In this document: positions 8,987 through 17,794 of the stretch, piece by piece
How positions within the stretch are numbered: the first letter of the stretch is position 1
Layout of the letters: every line of letters starts with the position of its first letter
Assembly (NCBI RefSeq): GCF_037101375.1
Contig: NZ_AP029019.1
Span: forward strand, 992,001-1,056,000
Direction: 5' to 3'
Length of the DNA stretch: 64,000 bases
Source: Acidovorax sp. DW039
GTDB lineage: Bacteria > Pseudomonadota > Gammaproteobacteria > Burkholderiales > Burkholderiaceae_C
Made by a program: the position numbers and the translations under genes
Notes under the pieces: generated by a model
What the model saw: the letters and a program-made list of their open reading frames with translations, nothing else
Database searches by the model: none
What the model was told of the DNA's origin: nothing

Positions 8987-10116
8987 GGCTGGCTCCCGTG
9001 GGGGGCTACGGGCTGGATGGCCGTTCCGTGCGGCAAGTGGGTCGCGCCCGCCAGCACCACCCGGTCGGTGCTTGCCAAGCCTTGCGCCACATGCACCCAG
9101 TCGCCCTGGGGGCTGCCCAGGGTCACGTCCACCCGCTCGGTGGTCTTGCCGTCTTGCGCCAGCCGCAGCACATGGCCCTGGCCTGCTTGTGCGCTGGGCA
9201 CCACCGCACGCAGTGGCACCAGCACCCCGGTGGGTGCCGCGGTGCTGGTCGTGTTGCCCACGGCGGTCGGGATATGGATGGCCCAGGTCGAGCCGACCAT
9301 GGCGTTGGCAGGTGCCGCCAGCGTGACGCGCACCGTGCCGCCCGCGTCTTGGCGGCTGGCCACCCGCAGCACCCGGCTGGGCAGGGCTTGTGCCGACTGG
9401 AGATCGGCTTGGGCCGGGGTCAGGGTCACGGCTTGTCCCACTTTCAATGACAGCGCGGCGGGGGCCGTCAACACCAGCTCGCGCCCCGTGCCGTCGATGT
9501 TCAACACGGGTGCACCGGGGCCAGCGGTTTGCCCGGCCTCCAGGTGCCGCACGCCCACCACGCCGCTGAATGGTGCGCGCAACTGGGCCTGGTCCAGAGA
9601 CCACTGCGCGGTGCTCTCCTGCGCCTGGGCGGCCTTCAGCGCGGCCTCTGCGGCGGCCAGCTCGGCCTGCACGGCGGTCCATTCACCGACACCCGTGGCA
9701 CCCGCCTGGTGGGCCTGCCGCACCCGTTCGGCACGCAGGGCCAACTCGCCCGCTTGTGCTTTGGCGCGGGCTACCTCGCCCGCTGCTGTGGCCCGCTGGG
9801 CGCGCAGTGGTTGCTCATCCAGCTGGGCCAGCACCTGGCCGCGCTGCACGGTGTCACCGGGCTCGACCAGCACGCTTTGCACCCGGCCGCCCACGGCAAA
9901 CGCCAGCTCGGCTCGCTGTGCCGCGCGAATCTCGCCCACCAGCTGGAGGCTGCTCGCACCCGCATCGCGTACCGGCACCACCAGGGCAGGGCGGATTGCT
10001 TCGGGCTTGGCAGGTGGGGTGGCTGGGCTGCAACCCGCAGAGAGAACAAGAACACCCGCAGCCATCGCCCAGTACAGGGCTTGGCGCGGCAAGGGGGCAA
10101 CGAGTGAAGACAACAC
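8983..10116 (-). CDS. Periplasmic adaptor (membrane fusion protein) of RND efflux system
   Basis: 377 aa lipoprotein with lipobox VLSAGCSP (Cys29). It has the HlyD/AcrA layout: barrel-sandwich half-motifs (AELAFAVGGRVQSVLVEPGDTVQRGQVLAQLDEQ), an Ala/Gln/Glu-rich hairpin (about residues 105-155), then LRAPFSGVVGVRHLEAGQTAG. I chose the GTG at 10116 because GAGG lies 6 nt upstream and the signal peptide then has normal length. An upstream ATG at 10263 would add 49 non-signal residues and swallow the probable operator region. It is the first gene of an adaptor-pump-duct-NADH dehydrogenase operon, divergent from an AraC-family regulator. Confidence 0.9.
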   Translation of the reverse strand: MLSSLVAPLPRQALYWAMAAGVLVLSAGCSPATPPAKPEAIRPALVVPVRDAGASSLQLVGEIRAAQRAELAFAVGGRVQSVLVEPGDTVQRGQVLAQLDEQPLRAQRATAAGEVARAKAQAGELALRAERVRQAHQAGATGVGEWTAVQAELAAAEAALKAAQAQESTAQWSLDQAQLRAPFSGVVGVRHLEAGQTAGPGAPVLNIDGTGRELVLTAPAALSLKVGQAVTLTPAQADLQSAQALPSRVLRVASRQDAGGTVRVTLAAPANAMVGSTWAIHIPTAVGNTTSTAAPTGVLVPLRAVVPSAQAGQGHVLRLAQDGKTTERVDVTLGSPQGDWVHVAQGLASTDRVVLAGATHLPHGTAIQPVAPHGSQP

Positions 10117-10541
10117 GGTGGACCTCGACAGGGGATTGAAGTGCGTTGCGGTAGCGCGGTCCCCGGTGGGTGCGTTACCGGATGAAACGGTGAACGCACT
10201 GTAGGTGTGGGGTGTCTGGAGGCGGGGGGCTGGACAGGACGACGTTGAGACAATTTCGGTCAATGGTCCGGTCCGGACTATCTGAGAGGCACCCTCTGCA
10301 AGGTTTTCGAGGGATGTTCGAAGTTCCCCGTTGGCACAGTTATGCGGAGGGGGCTGATGCGGCCAGAAGAGTGACTAGATCGGACAACTTCATGCAAAAA
10401 AAGAAAACGGTGATGATAAAAAATTCAATGAAATCAAAGGTTTGTTATGGAGTTAACCGGGTATGGTGGGAGCTTTCGTCATGACGAGAAGGACATTTCG
10501 GGTCATCATGAGCATTGGTCCTTGTTCCGAAGTTGCCACTG
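10117..10541. other. Divergent control region of RND efflux operon and AraC regulator
   Basis: About 425 bp without a convincing gene. It contains an inverted repeat at 10170-10199 (arms GTGCGTTACCG and CGGTGAACGCAC) plus a further GTGCGTT at 10141, all 25-85 bp upstream of the adaptor start. It also contains a GTCCGGAC palindrome near 10270 and an AT-rich stretch at 10380-10450 that could hold the regulator's promoter. Confidence 0.5.
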
Positions 10542-11624
10542 ATGTTGCCTGCCTCCACTTCTGAGTCTTCGCCCTCCGCTGTGCCTGATGCCCACACGGT
10601 GGCCGATATCGTTCCCTTTTTGGCGCGCGCGCTGCTGGGACTGATGGAGGACCGGGGTGCGCCGCTGGAGCGCCTGTGCCGTGGGCTCGGATTCACCCAT
10701 ACCGACCTGCTGGACCGGCATCTGCTGCTGTCCCACCAGCAGGTGCGCAGCCTCATCCTGCGGGCGCAGGCCATCACGCGCGATCCAGCCTTGGGTCTGG
10801 CGTGCGGCGCACGTCAGACGCCCGTGTCCTGGGGGTTGCTGGGCCTGGCCATGCTGACCTGCGAAACTTTTGGAGAGGCCATCGAATATGGTCTGGCCCA
10901 GCAGGGGGCTGGTGGAGCCATGCTGCACAACGTGTTTGAGGTGCGGGGGCGCGAGGCGCATCTGGATGTGACACCACGCCTGTTTGACGTGGAAGTCGAG
11001 AACTTTCTGGTGACGGAAAACTTTGCAGGGGCTGTAGCTGTGAGCCGCTATCTGGTGGGGGCTGAATTTGCGCCGCTGCGCATTGATCTGGCATTTCCCA
11101 AGCCATCGCACGAAGAGGTGTACCGCCGCTTTTTCCGTTGCCCGGTGCGGTTTGATGCTGGCAGGAGCCGTATGACCATCGAGTCCCACTGGCTGGGCGC
11201 GCGGCTGCCGGGCTACGACCGCATCACCTGCGGGCTGGTGCGGGAGCAGCTCAACACGCTGCTGCAAAAGCCGATTGGCCGCAACGACCTGGTGGAGTCA
11301 CTGGCCAACCGGCTTCGGGTCGGGGTGGATGAGCGCATGCCCCAGCGGGAGCTTGCGCACATGGTCAACGTCAGTGAGCGTACCTTGCGCCGAAGGCTGG
11401 AGGCGCAATCCGTGAGCTACCGGGCTTTGCGCGACGAGACACGTTTCGAGCGAGCGCGTGATCTGCTGGCCCGCACCTCCATGACCATGGCCCAGGTGGC
11501 CGATGCCGTGGGCTATTCGGATGCACGGGCATTTCGGCGGGCGTTCAAGCGATGGTCTGGGCAGCTGCCCACGGACTACCGTACCGCAGCCGCAGCCGCA
11601 GCCTCGTTGCAAAGTGCTGGTTGA
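10542..11624 (+). CDS. AraC-family transcriptional regulator
   Basis: 360 aa from ATG 10542; a TTG nine codons upstream is an alternative and neither has a clear Shine-Dalgarno. The N-terminal 200 residues resemble the arabinose-binding/dimerisation domain of OruR-type AraC regulators (DPALGLACGARQTPVSWGLLGLAMLTCETFGEAIEYGL). The C-terminal 90 residues are the double helix-turn-helix (MVNVSERTLRRRLEAQSVSYRALRDETR, then AQVADAVGYSDARAFRRAFKRW). It is divergent from the RND efflux operon and the natural candidate for its activator; the effector is unknown. Confidence 0.88.
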   Translation: MLPASTSESSPSAVPDAHTVADIVPFLARALLGLMEDRGAPLERLCRGLGFTHTDLLDRHLLLSHQQVRSLILRAQAITRDPALGLACGARQTPVSWGLLGLAMLTCETFGEAIEYGLAQQGAGGAMLHNVFEVRGREAHLDVTPRLFDVEVENFLVTENFAGAVAVSRYLVGAEFAPLRIDLAFPKPSHEEVYRRFFRCPVRFDAGRSRMTIESHWLGARLPGYDRITCGLVREQLNTLLQKPIGRNDLVESLANRLRVGVDERMPQRELAHMVNVSERTLRRRLEAQSVSYRALRDETRFERARDLLARTSMTMAQVADAVGYSDARAFRRAFKRWSGQLPTDYRTAAAAAASLQSAG

Positions 11625-11797
11625 GGTGATAGCAGCCCTGAACCAACTTCGGCAAGGCGACCGGGCCTGCGTGTAGGTGGGCTGCAGAGCGCAGCGGTAG
11701 CCGTGGCTGTTGCAGTGATTTGAAACACAGCAGGCTGCACGGAGCGCAGGGATGCTCTGCGCATGCATTGCGTGCGCGAGGCTTGTTCGGCGTTGCC

Positions 11798-13201
11798 TTA
11801 CGCCTTGTCTGTGTTCATTGGAAGCCGCATTCCCACCCGCAGTCCGCGTATTCCACTGGCTTCTGCCAGGGTGCCTCCGCCATGCCGCAGTGCAATCTCT
11901 TCCACGATGGACAAGCCCAGCCCGCATCCGCCCGCCTTGTCTGACCCTCGCCAAAAGCGCGCAAACAGATCACCAAGATGGGCGGCAGGTACGCCCGGCC
12001 CATCGTCTTCCACGACCAGCGCGGTCATCCCCGGCGCCGTGATGTAGACCCGGACGGTAACGGTGGCACCGTGCCCGGCATAGTGCAGCGCGTTGTCAAT
12101 CAGGTTGTTGAGGGCTTCGCGCAGCAGCAGGGGGTGCCCCAACACGCTGAGCTGCTCTTCGCCTTCGTAGCCCAGGTCAATGCCTGCTGCCAGCGCCTTG
12201 GCGGTCCAGTCCCGGGCCACTTCGCAGGCCAGCTGCGGCAGGTTCAGCGGCTGCATGGGGACGTTGCTTTCCGAGCGGGCCAGCTGCAGCAGCTGGTGCA
12301 CCAGGTGGGCGCTCCGGTTGGCCGCAGCCAGCACCTTCTGCAGGCGCTCACGCACCTGGGGCTCGTGGCTTTCGTGCAGCGCCAGTTCGGTCTGGCCAAT
12401 CAAGCCTGCCAACGGCGTGCGCAGTTGATGGGCTGCATCGTTGAGGAAACGCTTTTCCTTCTGCTGCCCGCGTGCCACAGCTTCCAGCAAGCGGTTGATG
12501 GTGCTCGCCAGTGAATACACCTCCTGCGGTGCCGATGTCAGCTCAATGGGGGGAAGCGGGTCGGCCGTGTTGTGGCTGCGCTTGCCAGCGCGCTCAATTT
12601 GCGCCTCCAGGCGCTTGAGGGGCTGCAGCCCGCGCAGCACCCCGGCATACACCAGGGCACTCAGCACCAGGCCCATCATGCCCATGGGCAGCAGCAGCTG
12701 CTCCAGCAACTCGTGTGCAATGCGCTCGCGCACAGTCAGGCTTTGCGCCACCTGCACGCGCAGGCGCTGTCGTGTAGGGCCGGTGCCGTAGTTCACATCC
12801 AGCAGGGCCACCCGCACAGGGCGGTCATCTACACGGGCGTGGTACAGAAAAGGTTCATCCACTGCCACATCCACCGGGGGCGGGGGAGGCAGTTGTGCGT
12901 TGCCTAGAAGGAACCGTCCGGGCGGTGAGGACACCATGTAGGTCACCCGGTCGGTAGGGTCCTGTTCCAGAATGTCCTGCGCGGCCTTGGGAAAGTCCAC
13001 CAACAGCCCATCGCCGATGGGCTTGATCTGCCGGGCCAGCGCCCGCACGGATTGGGTCAGCGTCTGGTCAATACCCTTTTCGCCGTTTTGCAGCGCAATG
13101 CGCCACGCCAGAAAGCCACCTGACAGCCATAGCACCAGTTGCGGCAACAGCAGCCACAGCAGCAGCTTGCGTTGAAGGGAAACGCCCGGGACGTGGCGCA
13201 T
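11798..13201 (-). CDS. Sensor histidine kinase (TctE/GtrS-like)
   Basis: 467 aa. TM1 at about 12-34 and TM2 at about 168-188 flank a periplasmic sensor domain of about 130 residues. HAMP-like linker, then the H-box FLNDAAHQLRTPLAGL with phospho-acceptor H258, N-box NLIDNALHYAGHGA, and ATP-lid motifs VEDDGPGVP and GCGLGLSIVEEI. All catalytic boxes look intact. It is encoded just downstream of its response regulator, next to the sugar ABC transporter genes. That position resembles the pseudomonad GtrS/GltR system, which controls glucose uptake, so a sugar-derived ligand is plausible; the sequence family itself is broader (TctE). Confidence 0.9.
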   Translation of the reverse strand: MRHVPGVSLQRKLLLWLLLPQLVLWLSGGFLAWRIALQNGEKGIDQTLTQSVRALARQIKPIGDGLLVDFPKAAQDILEQDPTDRVTYMVSSPPGRFLLGNAQLPPPPPVDVAVDEPFLYHARVDDRPVRVALLDVNYGTGPTRQRLRVQVAQSLTVRERIAHELLEQLLLPMGMMGLVLSALVYAGVLRGLQPLKRLEAQIERAGKRSHNTADPLPPIELTSAPQEVYSLASTINRLLEAVARGQQKEKRFLNDAAHQLRTPLAGLIGQTELALHESHEPQVRERLQKVLAAANRSAHLVHQLLQLARSESNVPMQPLNLPQLACEVARDWTAKALAAGIDLGYEGEEQLSVLGHPLLLREALNNLIDNALHYAGHGATVTVRVYITAPGMTALVVEDDGPGVPAAHLGDLFARFWRGSDKAGGCGLGLSIVEEIALRHGGGTLAEASGIRGLRVGMRLPMNTDKA

Positions 13202-13286
13202 GTCAGCGCTCCCAACGACTAGGCATGGCCAGGGTCCAAAGCGAGATTGGAGGGAAGGCGCCCAGCGACTTGGAGGAGTGTTCCAT

Positions 13287-14015
13287 CTACGGTCTGTTCA
13301 GCATGTACCCCAACCCGCGGATATTGCGGATGTTGAGGCTGGATTGGTCCAGCTTTTTGCGCAGCCGGTGCACATAGACCTCCAATGCGTTGGAGTTCAG
13401 GGGCGCCGCCGTCTGCCCGGGCTCAGGCGGGCTGGCGCGCCATGCGGCCAGTACATCGTCACGTGTCACCACCTCGCCGCAGCGGTGCACCAGCAGCTCC
13501 AGCAGTTCCCATTCGCGCTGGGTCAGCTCCAGTGGCTGGCCATCCAGTGCTGCCACGCGGCTGTTGTGGTCCAGGTGCAGGCTGCCAATGGTGGTGCTGG
13601 GGCCCCCTTGCGCATTGCTGGCCTGGGTGAAGGCGGGCTGGCGCGCCCGGCGCAACATGGCTTGCAGCCGGGCCTGCAATTCCTGCATGTTGAAGGGCTT
13701 GGTGAGGTAATCGTCTGCGCCTACATTGAGGCCACGCACGCGGTCGTCAATGCCATCGCGGGCTGTGAGGATGAGCACTGGCAGGCCCACGATATGGGTG
13801 CGTGCCCAGGTCAGCAGGTCAAGGCCATCGGCATCAGGCAAGCCCAGGTCCAGGATGATTCCGTCCACTGCCTGTTCCTGCAGAACGGTGGTGCCTTGTG
13901 CCACGCTGGTTGCCGTGCAAACGCTGTAATTGAGTTGCTTGAGTTGTCCCGTCAGAGCGTCCAGAAGCAGTGCGTCGTCTTCGACTATCAGTATCGTGGC
14001 CATGGGTTTGAGCAT
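13287..14015 (-). CDS. OmpR/PhoB-family response regulator (TctD/GltR-like)
   Basis: 242 aa from ATG 14015 (MLKPMATILIVEDD), preceded by AAGGG 7 nt upstream; a start at 14003 (MATILIV) is equally possible. The receiver domain has the acidic pair ED near 11-13, phospho-acceptor D56 in IILDLGLPDADG, and KPF. The C-terminal winged helix (LELTQREWELLELLVHRCGEVVTRDDVL) is OmpR type, ending with VYVHRLRKKLD and IRGLGYML. It pairs with the kinase gene 85 bp downstream and is divergent from the sugar transporter operon, its probable target. Confidence 0.92.
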   Translation of the reverse strand: MLKPMATILIVEDDALLLDALTGQLKQLNYSVCTATSVAQGTTVLQEQAVDGIILDLGLPDADGLDLLTWARTHIVGLPVLILTARDGIDDRVRGLNVGADDYLTKPFNMQELQARLQAMLRRARQPAFTQASNAQGGPSTTIGSLHLDHNSRVAALDGQPLELTQREWELLELLVHRCGEVVTRDDVLAAWRASPPEPGQTAAPLNSNALEVYVHRLRKKLDQSSLNIRNIRGLGYMLNRP

Positions 14016-14082
14016 AGCAAAGCCCTTATAGACAGCCCCCTGTGGGCACGGTGTCACAGGTCAGGGAAAGCCCTGAGAATTT

Positions 14083-14107
14083 CTTTAATTATTGTAATTA
14101 AAGTACA
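14083..14107. promoter_or_regulatory. Overlapping palindromes before sugar ABC transporter (HexR-like site)
   Basis: A perfect inverted repeat (CTTTAATTA at 14083-14091, TAATTAAAG at 14095-14103, 3-nt spacer) overlaps TGTAATTAAAGTACA (14093-14107), which fits TGTAA-N5-TTACA with one mismatch. It sits 67-91 bp upstream of the sugar-binding protein start, in the region shared with the response-regulator gene. The first palindrome could be the regulator's own site and the second a HexR site; assignment is inferred. Confidence 0.6.
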
Positions 14108-14173
14108 GCCTGCGCTGAACGCACCGATCCGGCTGCGCTGAACCAGATGCAAAAACATGAGGAGACAAGGGAT

Positions 14174-15424
14174 ATGTGGAAGTTGACAAAACTCGCCGCT
14201 GTGGCGGTTACCGTAGCGGCGACAGTGGCTGCGCATGCGGGTGAGGTGGAGGTGCTGCACTACTGGACTTCGGGCGGAGAGGCCAAGTCCGCGGCAGAGC
14301 TCAAGAAGATCATGCAGGCCAAGGGCCACACATGGCGTGACTTTGCGGTGGCTGGGGGCGGCGGCGATAGCGCCATGACCGTGCTCAAGAGCCGTGTCAT
14401 CTCCGGCAACCCTCCTTCCGCAGCCCAGGTCAAGGGTCCTGCCATCCAGGAATGGGCCTCAGAAGGCGTGCTGGGCAACATGGACACTCTGGCCAAAGCC
14501 GAGAAGTGGGACGAGCTGCTGCCCAAGGTGGTTGCCGATGTCATGAAGTACAAGGGGAACTACGTGGCAGCCCCCGTGAACGTGCACCGCGTGAACTGGA
14601 TGTGGGGCAGCGCAGAGGCCCTCAAAAAGGCTGGCGTCACGGCCATGCCCAAGACCTGGGATGAGTTCTTTGCCGCAGCCGATAAGCTCAAGGCTGCAGG
14701 CGTGATTCCTGTGGCCCATGGTGGCCAGAACTGGCAGGACTTCACCACTTTCGAATCCGTGGTGTTGGGCGTGGGTGGCCCCAAGTTCTACCAGGACGCG
14801 CTCATCAAGCTGGACGACAAGGCTCTGAACAGCGACACGATGAAGAAGTCGCTGGAGACCTTCCGCCGCATCAAGAGTTACACCGACCCCGCTGCGCCTG
14901 GCCGCGACTGGAACCTCACCACCGCGATGCTCATCCAGGGCAAGGCAGGTTTTCAGCTGATGGGTGACTGGGCCAAGGGCGAGTTCCTGGCCGCAGGCAA
15001 GGTGCCGGGCAAGGACTTCATGTGTGCTCCTGCTCCAGGCACCTCCAACGCCTACACCTTCAACGTGGACTCGTTCATTCTGTTCAAGCTCAAGGACGCC
15101 GCGGCACAGAAGGCCCAAAGCGATCTGGCCAGCTCCATCATGAGCCCGGAGTTCCAGGAAGTCTTCAACCTGAACAAGGGCTCGATCCCTGTGCGTGCAG
15201 GCCAGAAGATGGACAAGTTTGACGACTGCGCCAAGGCCTCTGCCAAGGACTTTACCGACACGGCCAAGTCCGGCGGCCTGGTGCCTAGCGTGGCCCACGG
15301 CATGGCCATTGCTCCTGCCACCGAAGGCGCGATCAAGGACGCTGTCAGCCAGTTCTGGAACGACGACAAGATCAGCGTCGCCGATGCCATGAAGAAGATC
15401 GCGACCGCCGCGAAGACCAAGTAA
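14174..15424 (+). CDS. Sugar ABC transporter substrate-binding protein
   Basis: 416 aa. A signal peptide is evident (MWKLTKLAAVAVTVAATVAAHA, cleavage probably after AHA), then EVEVLHYWTSGGEAKSAAELKK, the opening of family 1 sugar-binding proteins. It closely resembles the glucose/mannose-binding GtsA type, consistent with glk, zwf and edd-eda nearby. I start at ATG 14174, preceded by AAGG; an ATG 27 bp upstream would add a charged, non-signal extension. It is the first gene of the transporter operon. It binds sugar in the periplasm and delivers it to the permeases encoded downstream. Confidence 0.92.
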   Translation: MWKLTKLAAVAVTVAATVAAHAGEVEVLHYWTSGGEAKSAAELKKIMQAKGHTWRDFAVAGGGGDSAMTVLKSRVISGNPPSAAQVKGPAIQEWASEGVLGNMDTLAKAEKWDELLPKVVADVMKYKGNYVAAPVNVHRVNWMWGSAEALKKAGVTAMPKTWDEFFAAADKLKAAGVIPVAHGGQNWQDFTTFESVVLGVGGPKFYQDALIKLDDKALNSDTMKKSLETFRRIKSYTDPAAPGRDWNLTTAMLIQGKAGFQLMGDWAKGEFLAAGKVPGKDFMCAPAPGTSNAYTFNVDSFILFKLKDAAAQKAQSDLASSIMSPEFQEVFNLNKGSIPVRAGQKMDKFDDCAKASAKDFTDTAKSGGLVPSVAHGMAIAPATEGAIKDAVSQFWNDDKISVADAMKKIATAAKTK

Positions 15425-15446
15425 ACCCCACAGGAGACAACTTCCC

Positions 15447-16631
15447 ATGAAGACAAGAAACCGCCTCACGGCGGTGGCTTTGGCCGCCGCATGCGCGAAT
15501 GGCGCCTTTGCTATGGATGTAGCAGGCTTTGAGTTCCACGGTTACTCACGGGGTGGCCCCGTGTTCAACTACTCTGACGGGGTCAAGGGCAACCTGGCTT
15601 TGGGCGGAGAGCTGCAAAAGTACCGCCTGGGTAACGAGGGCGACAACGGTATTGAAGTCGACTTCATCAAGCGCTTTGAGACCAACGGCATCAAGTGGAA
15701 GGTCCACTACATGCCCGCCAAATGGGGTAGCGGCGACATCACCACCGAACAGGCCTTTGTGGAAATGGGTGGCTTCGACTTTGCCCCCGAGGCCAAGTTC
15801 TGGGCGGGTCAGCGCCGTCTGCGTATCCAGGACGTTCACATCGTGGACAACTTCCTGATGAACTACGGTGACAACCAGGGCGCTGGCGTGACGGACGTGC
15901 CGTTGATGGGCGCCAAGCTGGGCCTGGGTGTGTTCACTGGCGACAAGTTTGACAACAGCCTGCCCAACGGTGTGAAGGCACGCCGCCTGAACGCAGACAT
16001 CTCCGAGATCAACACCAACCCCGGTGGCACGCTGCGTGTGTTGCTGACGTCTGTGAGCGGCTCGGGTCAGGTCAACGGAGGCTCTGGCTCCGGTATTTCG
16101 GTGTCGCACAACCAGAAGGATTTTCTGGTTCCCGGCCTGAACAACGCCCTGTTCCTGCAGACATCCCGTGGCCATGCCCGTATTGACGGTGAGTTTGAGT
16201 CCATCGACGGCAAGTCCGCGGGCAAGCGCGTGAACCGTATTGCGGATTCGATCGGCTGGCAGTTTGGGCGCTTCGGCGGCCAGGCGCTGATTGGCTACCA
16301 GACCAACAAGGCCGACCTGACTGGCGTGGAGACCAAAGACTTCTCTCTGGGTGGTCGTGGCTCGTATGCATTCACCAAGAACTTCAAGGGCCTGACAGAG
16401 CTGTCCACCACGACCCGCAAGGGCACAGGTCCAGACCAGCGCCTGTCCAAGGTCACGCTGGCCGCTGCTCTGGCGCTGGATCAGGACTTCTGGTCGCGCC
16501 CCGAGCTGCGTCTGTACGTGACCAAGGCCAACTGGAACCGCGCCGCCGCAGTGGCTAACGCCGCAACGTTCGGTGCTGGTGGCAAGACTTCGCGCACTCT
16601 GGTGGGGGTGCAGTACGAGGTCTGGTGGTAA
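15447..16631 (+). CDS. LamB/maltoporin-type carbohydrate porin
   Basis: 394 aa with signal peptide (ending ANGAFA). The mature start DVAGFEFHGYSRGG and the sequence LGGELQKYRLGNEGDNGIEVDF are LamB-like, and the protein ends in VQYEVWW, a terminal aromatic motif typical of outer-membrane beta-barrels. It should be an outer-membrane trimer for sugar diffusion, feeding the binding protein encoded 22 bp upstream. Pseudomonads use an OprB porin at this place, so use of a LamB-type porin is a difference. A strong terminator follows. Confidence 0.9.
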   Translation: MKTRNRLTAVALAAACANGAFAMDVAGFEFHGYSRGGPVFNYSDGVKGNLALGGELQKYRLGNEGDNGIEVDFIKRFETNGIKWKVHYMPAKWGSGDITTEQAFVEMGGFDFAPEAKFWAGQRRLRIQDVHIVDNFLMNYGDNQGAGVTDVPLMGAKLGLGVFTGDKFDNSLPNGVKARRLNADISEINTNPGGTLRVLLTSVSGSGQVNGGSGSGISVSHNQKDFLVPGLNNALFLQTSRGHARIDGEFESIDGKSAGKRVNRIADSIGWQFGRFGGQALIGYQTNKADLTGVETKDFSLGGRGSYAFTKNFKGLTELSTTTRKGTGPDQRLSKVTLAAALALDQDFWSRPELRLYVTKANWNRAAAVANAATFGAGGKTSRTLVGVQYEVWW

Positions 16632-16677
16632 GAGTGTGAGTAGAGCGAGTTAGTCTGAGGTAAACACTTTGTTCATT

Positions 16678-16708
16678 GGGGGGTGCTCTGGGCGCACCCC
16701 CCTTTTTT
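16678..16708 (+). terminator. Intrinsic terminator after porin gene
   Basis: GGGGGGTGC (16678-16686) pairs with GCACCCCCC (16694-16702) and is followed by six T. It lies within the transporter locus, between the porin and permease genes, so it probably lowers read-through from binding protein and porin into the permeases. Confidence 0.85.
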
Positions 16709-16915
16709 CATGAAGGGCAGGAGCGAGCATTCGCATCCCGATCCACCACCAGCAGCTGACGCAAACCGCACAGAGGCACCCTCTGTGACATCTGGCTGGA
16801 GTGGCATGTTTCAGCGGAATATGCCCCGCCAGACGGTTTGCGTGAGCGGCTCATGGTGAGTTGCCTGATTGGTGTGAACAAGAACGCATGACAGCGTAGA
16901 AGACTCCTTTTGAAA

Positions 16916-17794
16916 ATGAAGAATTCCTTTGAAACCTGGCTGCCCAAGCTGGTGGTGGCACCGGCCTTTGTGCTGGGCTTCGCATTCATCTACGGGCTCA
17001 TGGTGTGGAACGGGGTACTCAGCTTCTCGGCCTCGCGCATGCTGCCCAATTACGAGTGGGTGGGCCTGGCGCAGTACGAGAAGCTCTGGGCCATGGACCG
17101 CTGGTGGGTTGCGCTCAAGAACCTGGGCATTTTTGGCGTGGGCTACGTGGGCGGCTCGCTGATCATCGGGGTGCTGCTGGCTGTGCTGCTGGACCAGAGG
17201 ATCCGTGCCGAAGGTGCGCTGCGCACCATTTACCTGTACCCCATGGCGCTGTCGTTTGTGGTGACGGGCACGGCCTGGAAGTGGCTGCTCAACCCCGGTA
17301 TGGGTTTCGAAAAGCTCATGCGCGACTGGGGCTTCACCCACTTTGAATTTGGCTGGCTGGTGGATACCGAGATGGCCATCTACTGCGTGGTGATTGCGGG
17401 CATCTGGCAGAGCGCCGGGTTTGCCATGGCGCTGTTTCTGGCGGGGCTGCGGGGCATTGACGACAGCATCATCAAGGCCGCGCAGGTCGATGGTGCGTCG
17501 CTGCCGCGCATTTACTGGCGCATCGTGCTGCCCGCGCTGCGCCCGGTGTTCTTTTCCACGCTCATGGTGCTGTCGCATCTCGCCATCAAGAGTTTTGACT
17601 TGGTGATGGCGCTCACGGCGGGCGGGCCTGGTTTTGCCACCGATGTGCCTGCCACCTTCATGTACACCATGTCGTTCTCTCGCGGGCAGATTGGTCTGGG
17701 CGCGGCCAGCGCCACCATGATGCTGGCCACCGTGGCCGCCCTTGTCATTCCTTACCTTTACAGCGAATTGCGGAGCAAGCCCCATGACCGCTAA
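16916..17794 (+). CDS. Sugar ABC transporter permease (MalF-like)
   Basis: 292 aa from ATG 16916; a TTG two codons upstream is possible. Six hydrophobic segments are visible, and the EAA loop that contacts the ATPase reads AAQVDGASLPRIYWRIVLPALRP. It is an inner-membrane subunit of the sugar importer (GtsB-like). It is preceded by a terminator and about 200 bp of untranslated DNA, so it probably has its own promoter. Its 3' end overlaps the next permease by 11 bp. Confidence 0.92.
   Translation: MKNSFETWLPKLVVAPAFVLGFAFIYGLMVWNGVLSFSASRMLPNYEWVGLAQYEKLWAMDRWWVALKNLGIFGVGYVGGSLIIGVLLAVLLDQRIRAEGALRTIYLYPMALSFVVTGTAWKWLLNPGMGFEKLMRDWGFTHFEFGWLVDTEMAIYCVVIAGIWQSAGFAMALFLAGLRGIDDSIIKAAQVDGASLPRIYWRIVLPALRPVFFSTLMVLSHLAIKSFDLVMALTAGGPGFATDVPATFMYTMSFSRGQIGLGAASATMMLATVAALVIPYLYSELRSKPHDR

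Noticed and set aside
8987..9682. N-terminal extension of the RND pump
   Set aside because: It overlaps the adaptor gene in another frame; RND pumps begin just before TM1, as the ATG at 8986 gives.
10117..10263. Longer start for the efflux adaptor
   Set aside because: It would add 49 residues ahead of the lipoprotein signal and include the inverted repeat; GTG 10116 has a good Shine-Dalgarno.
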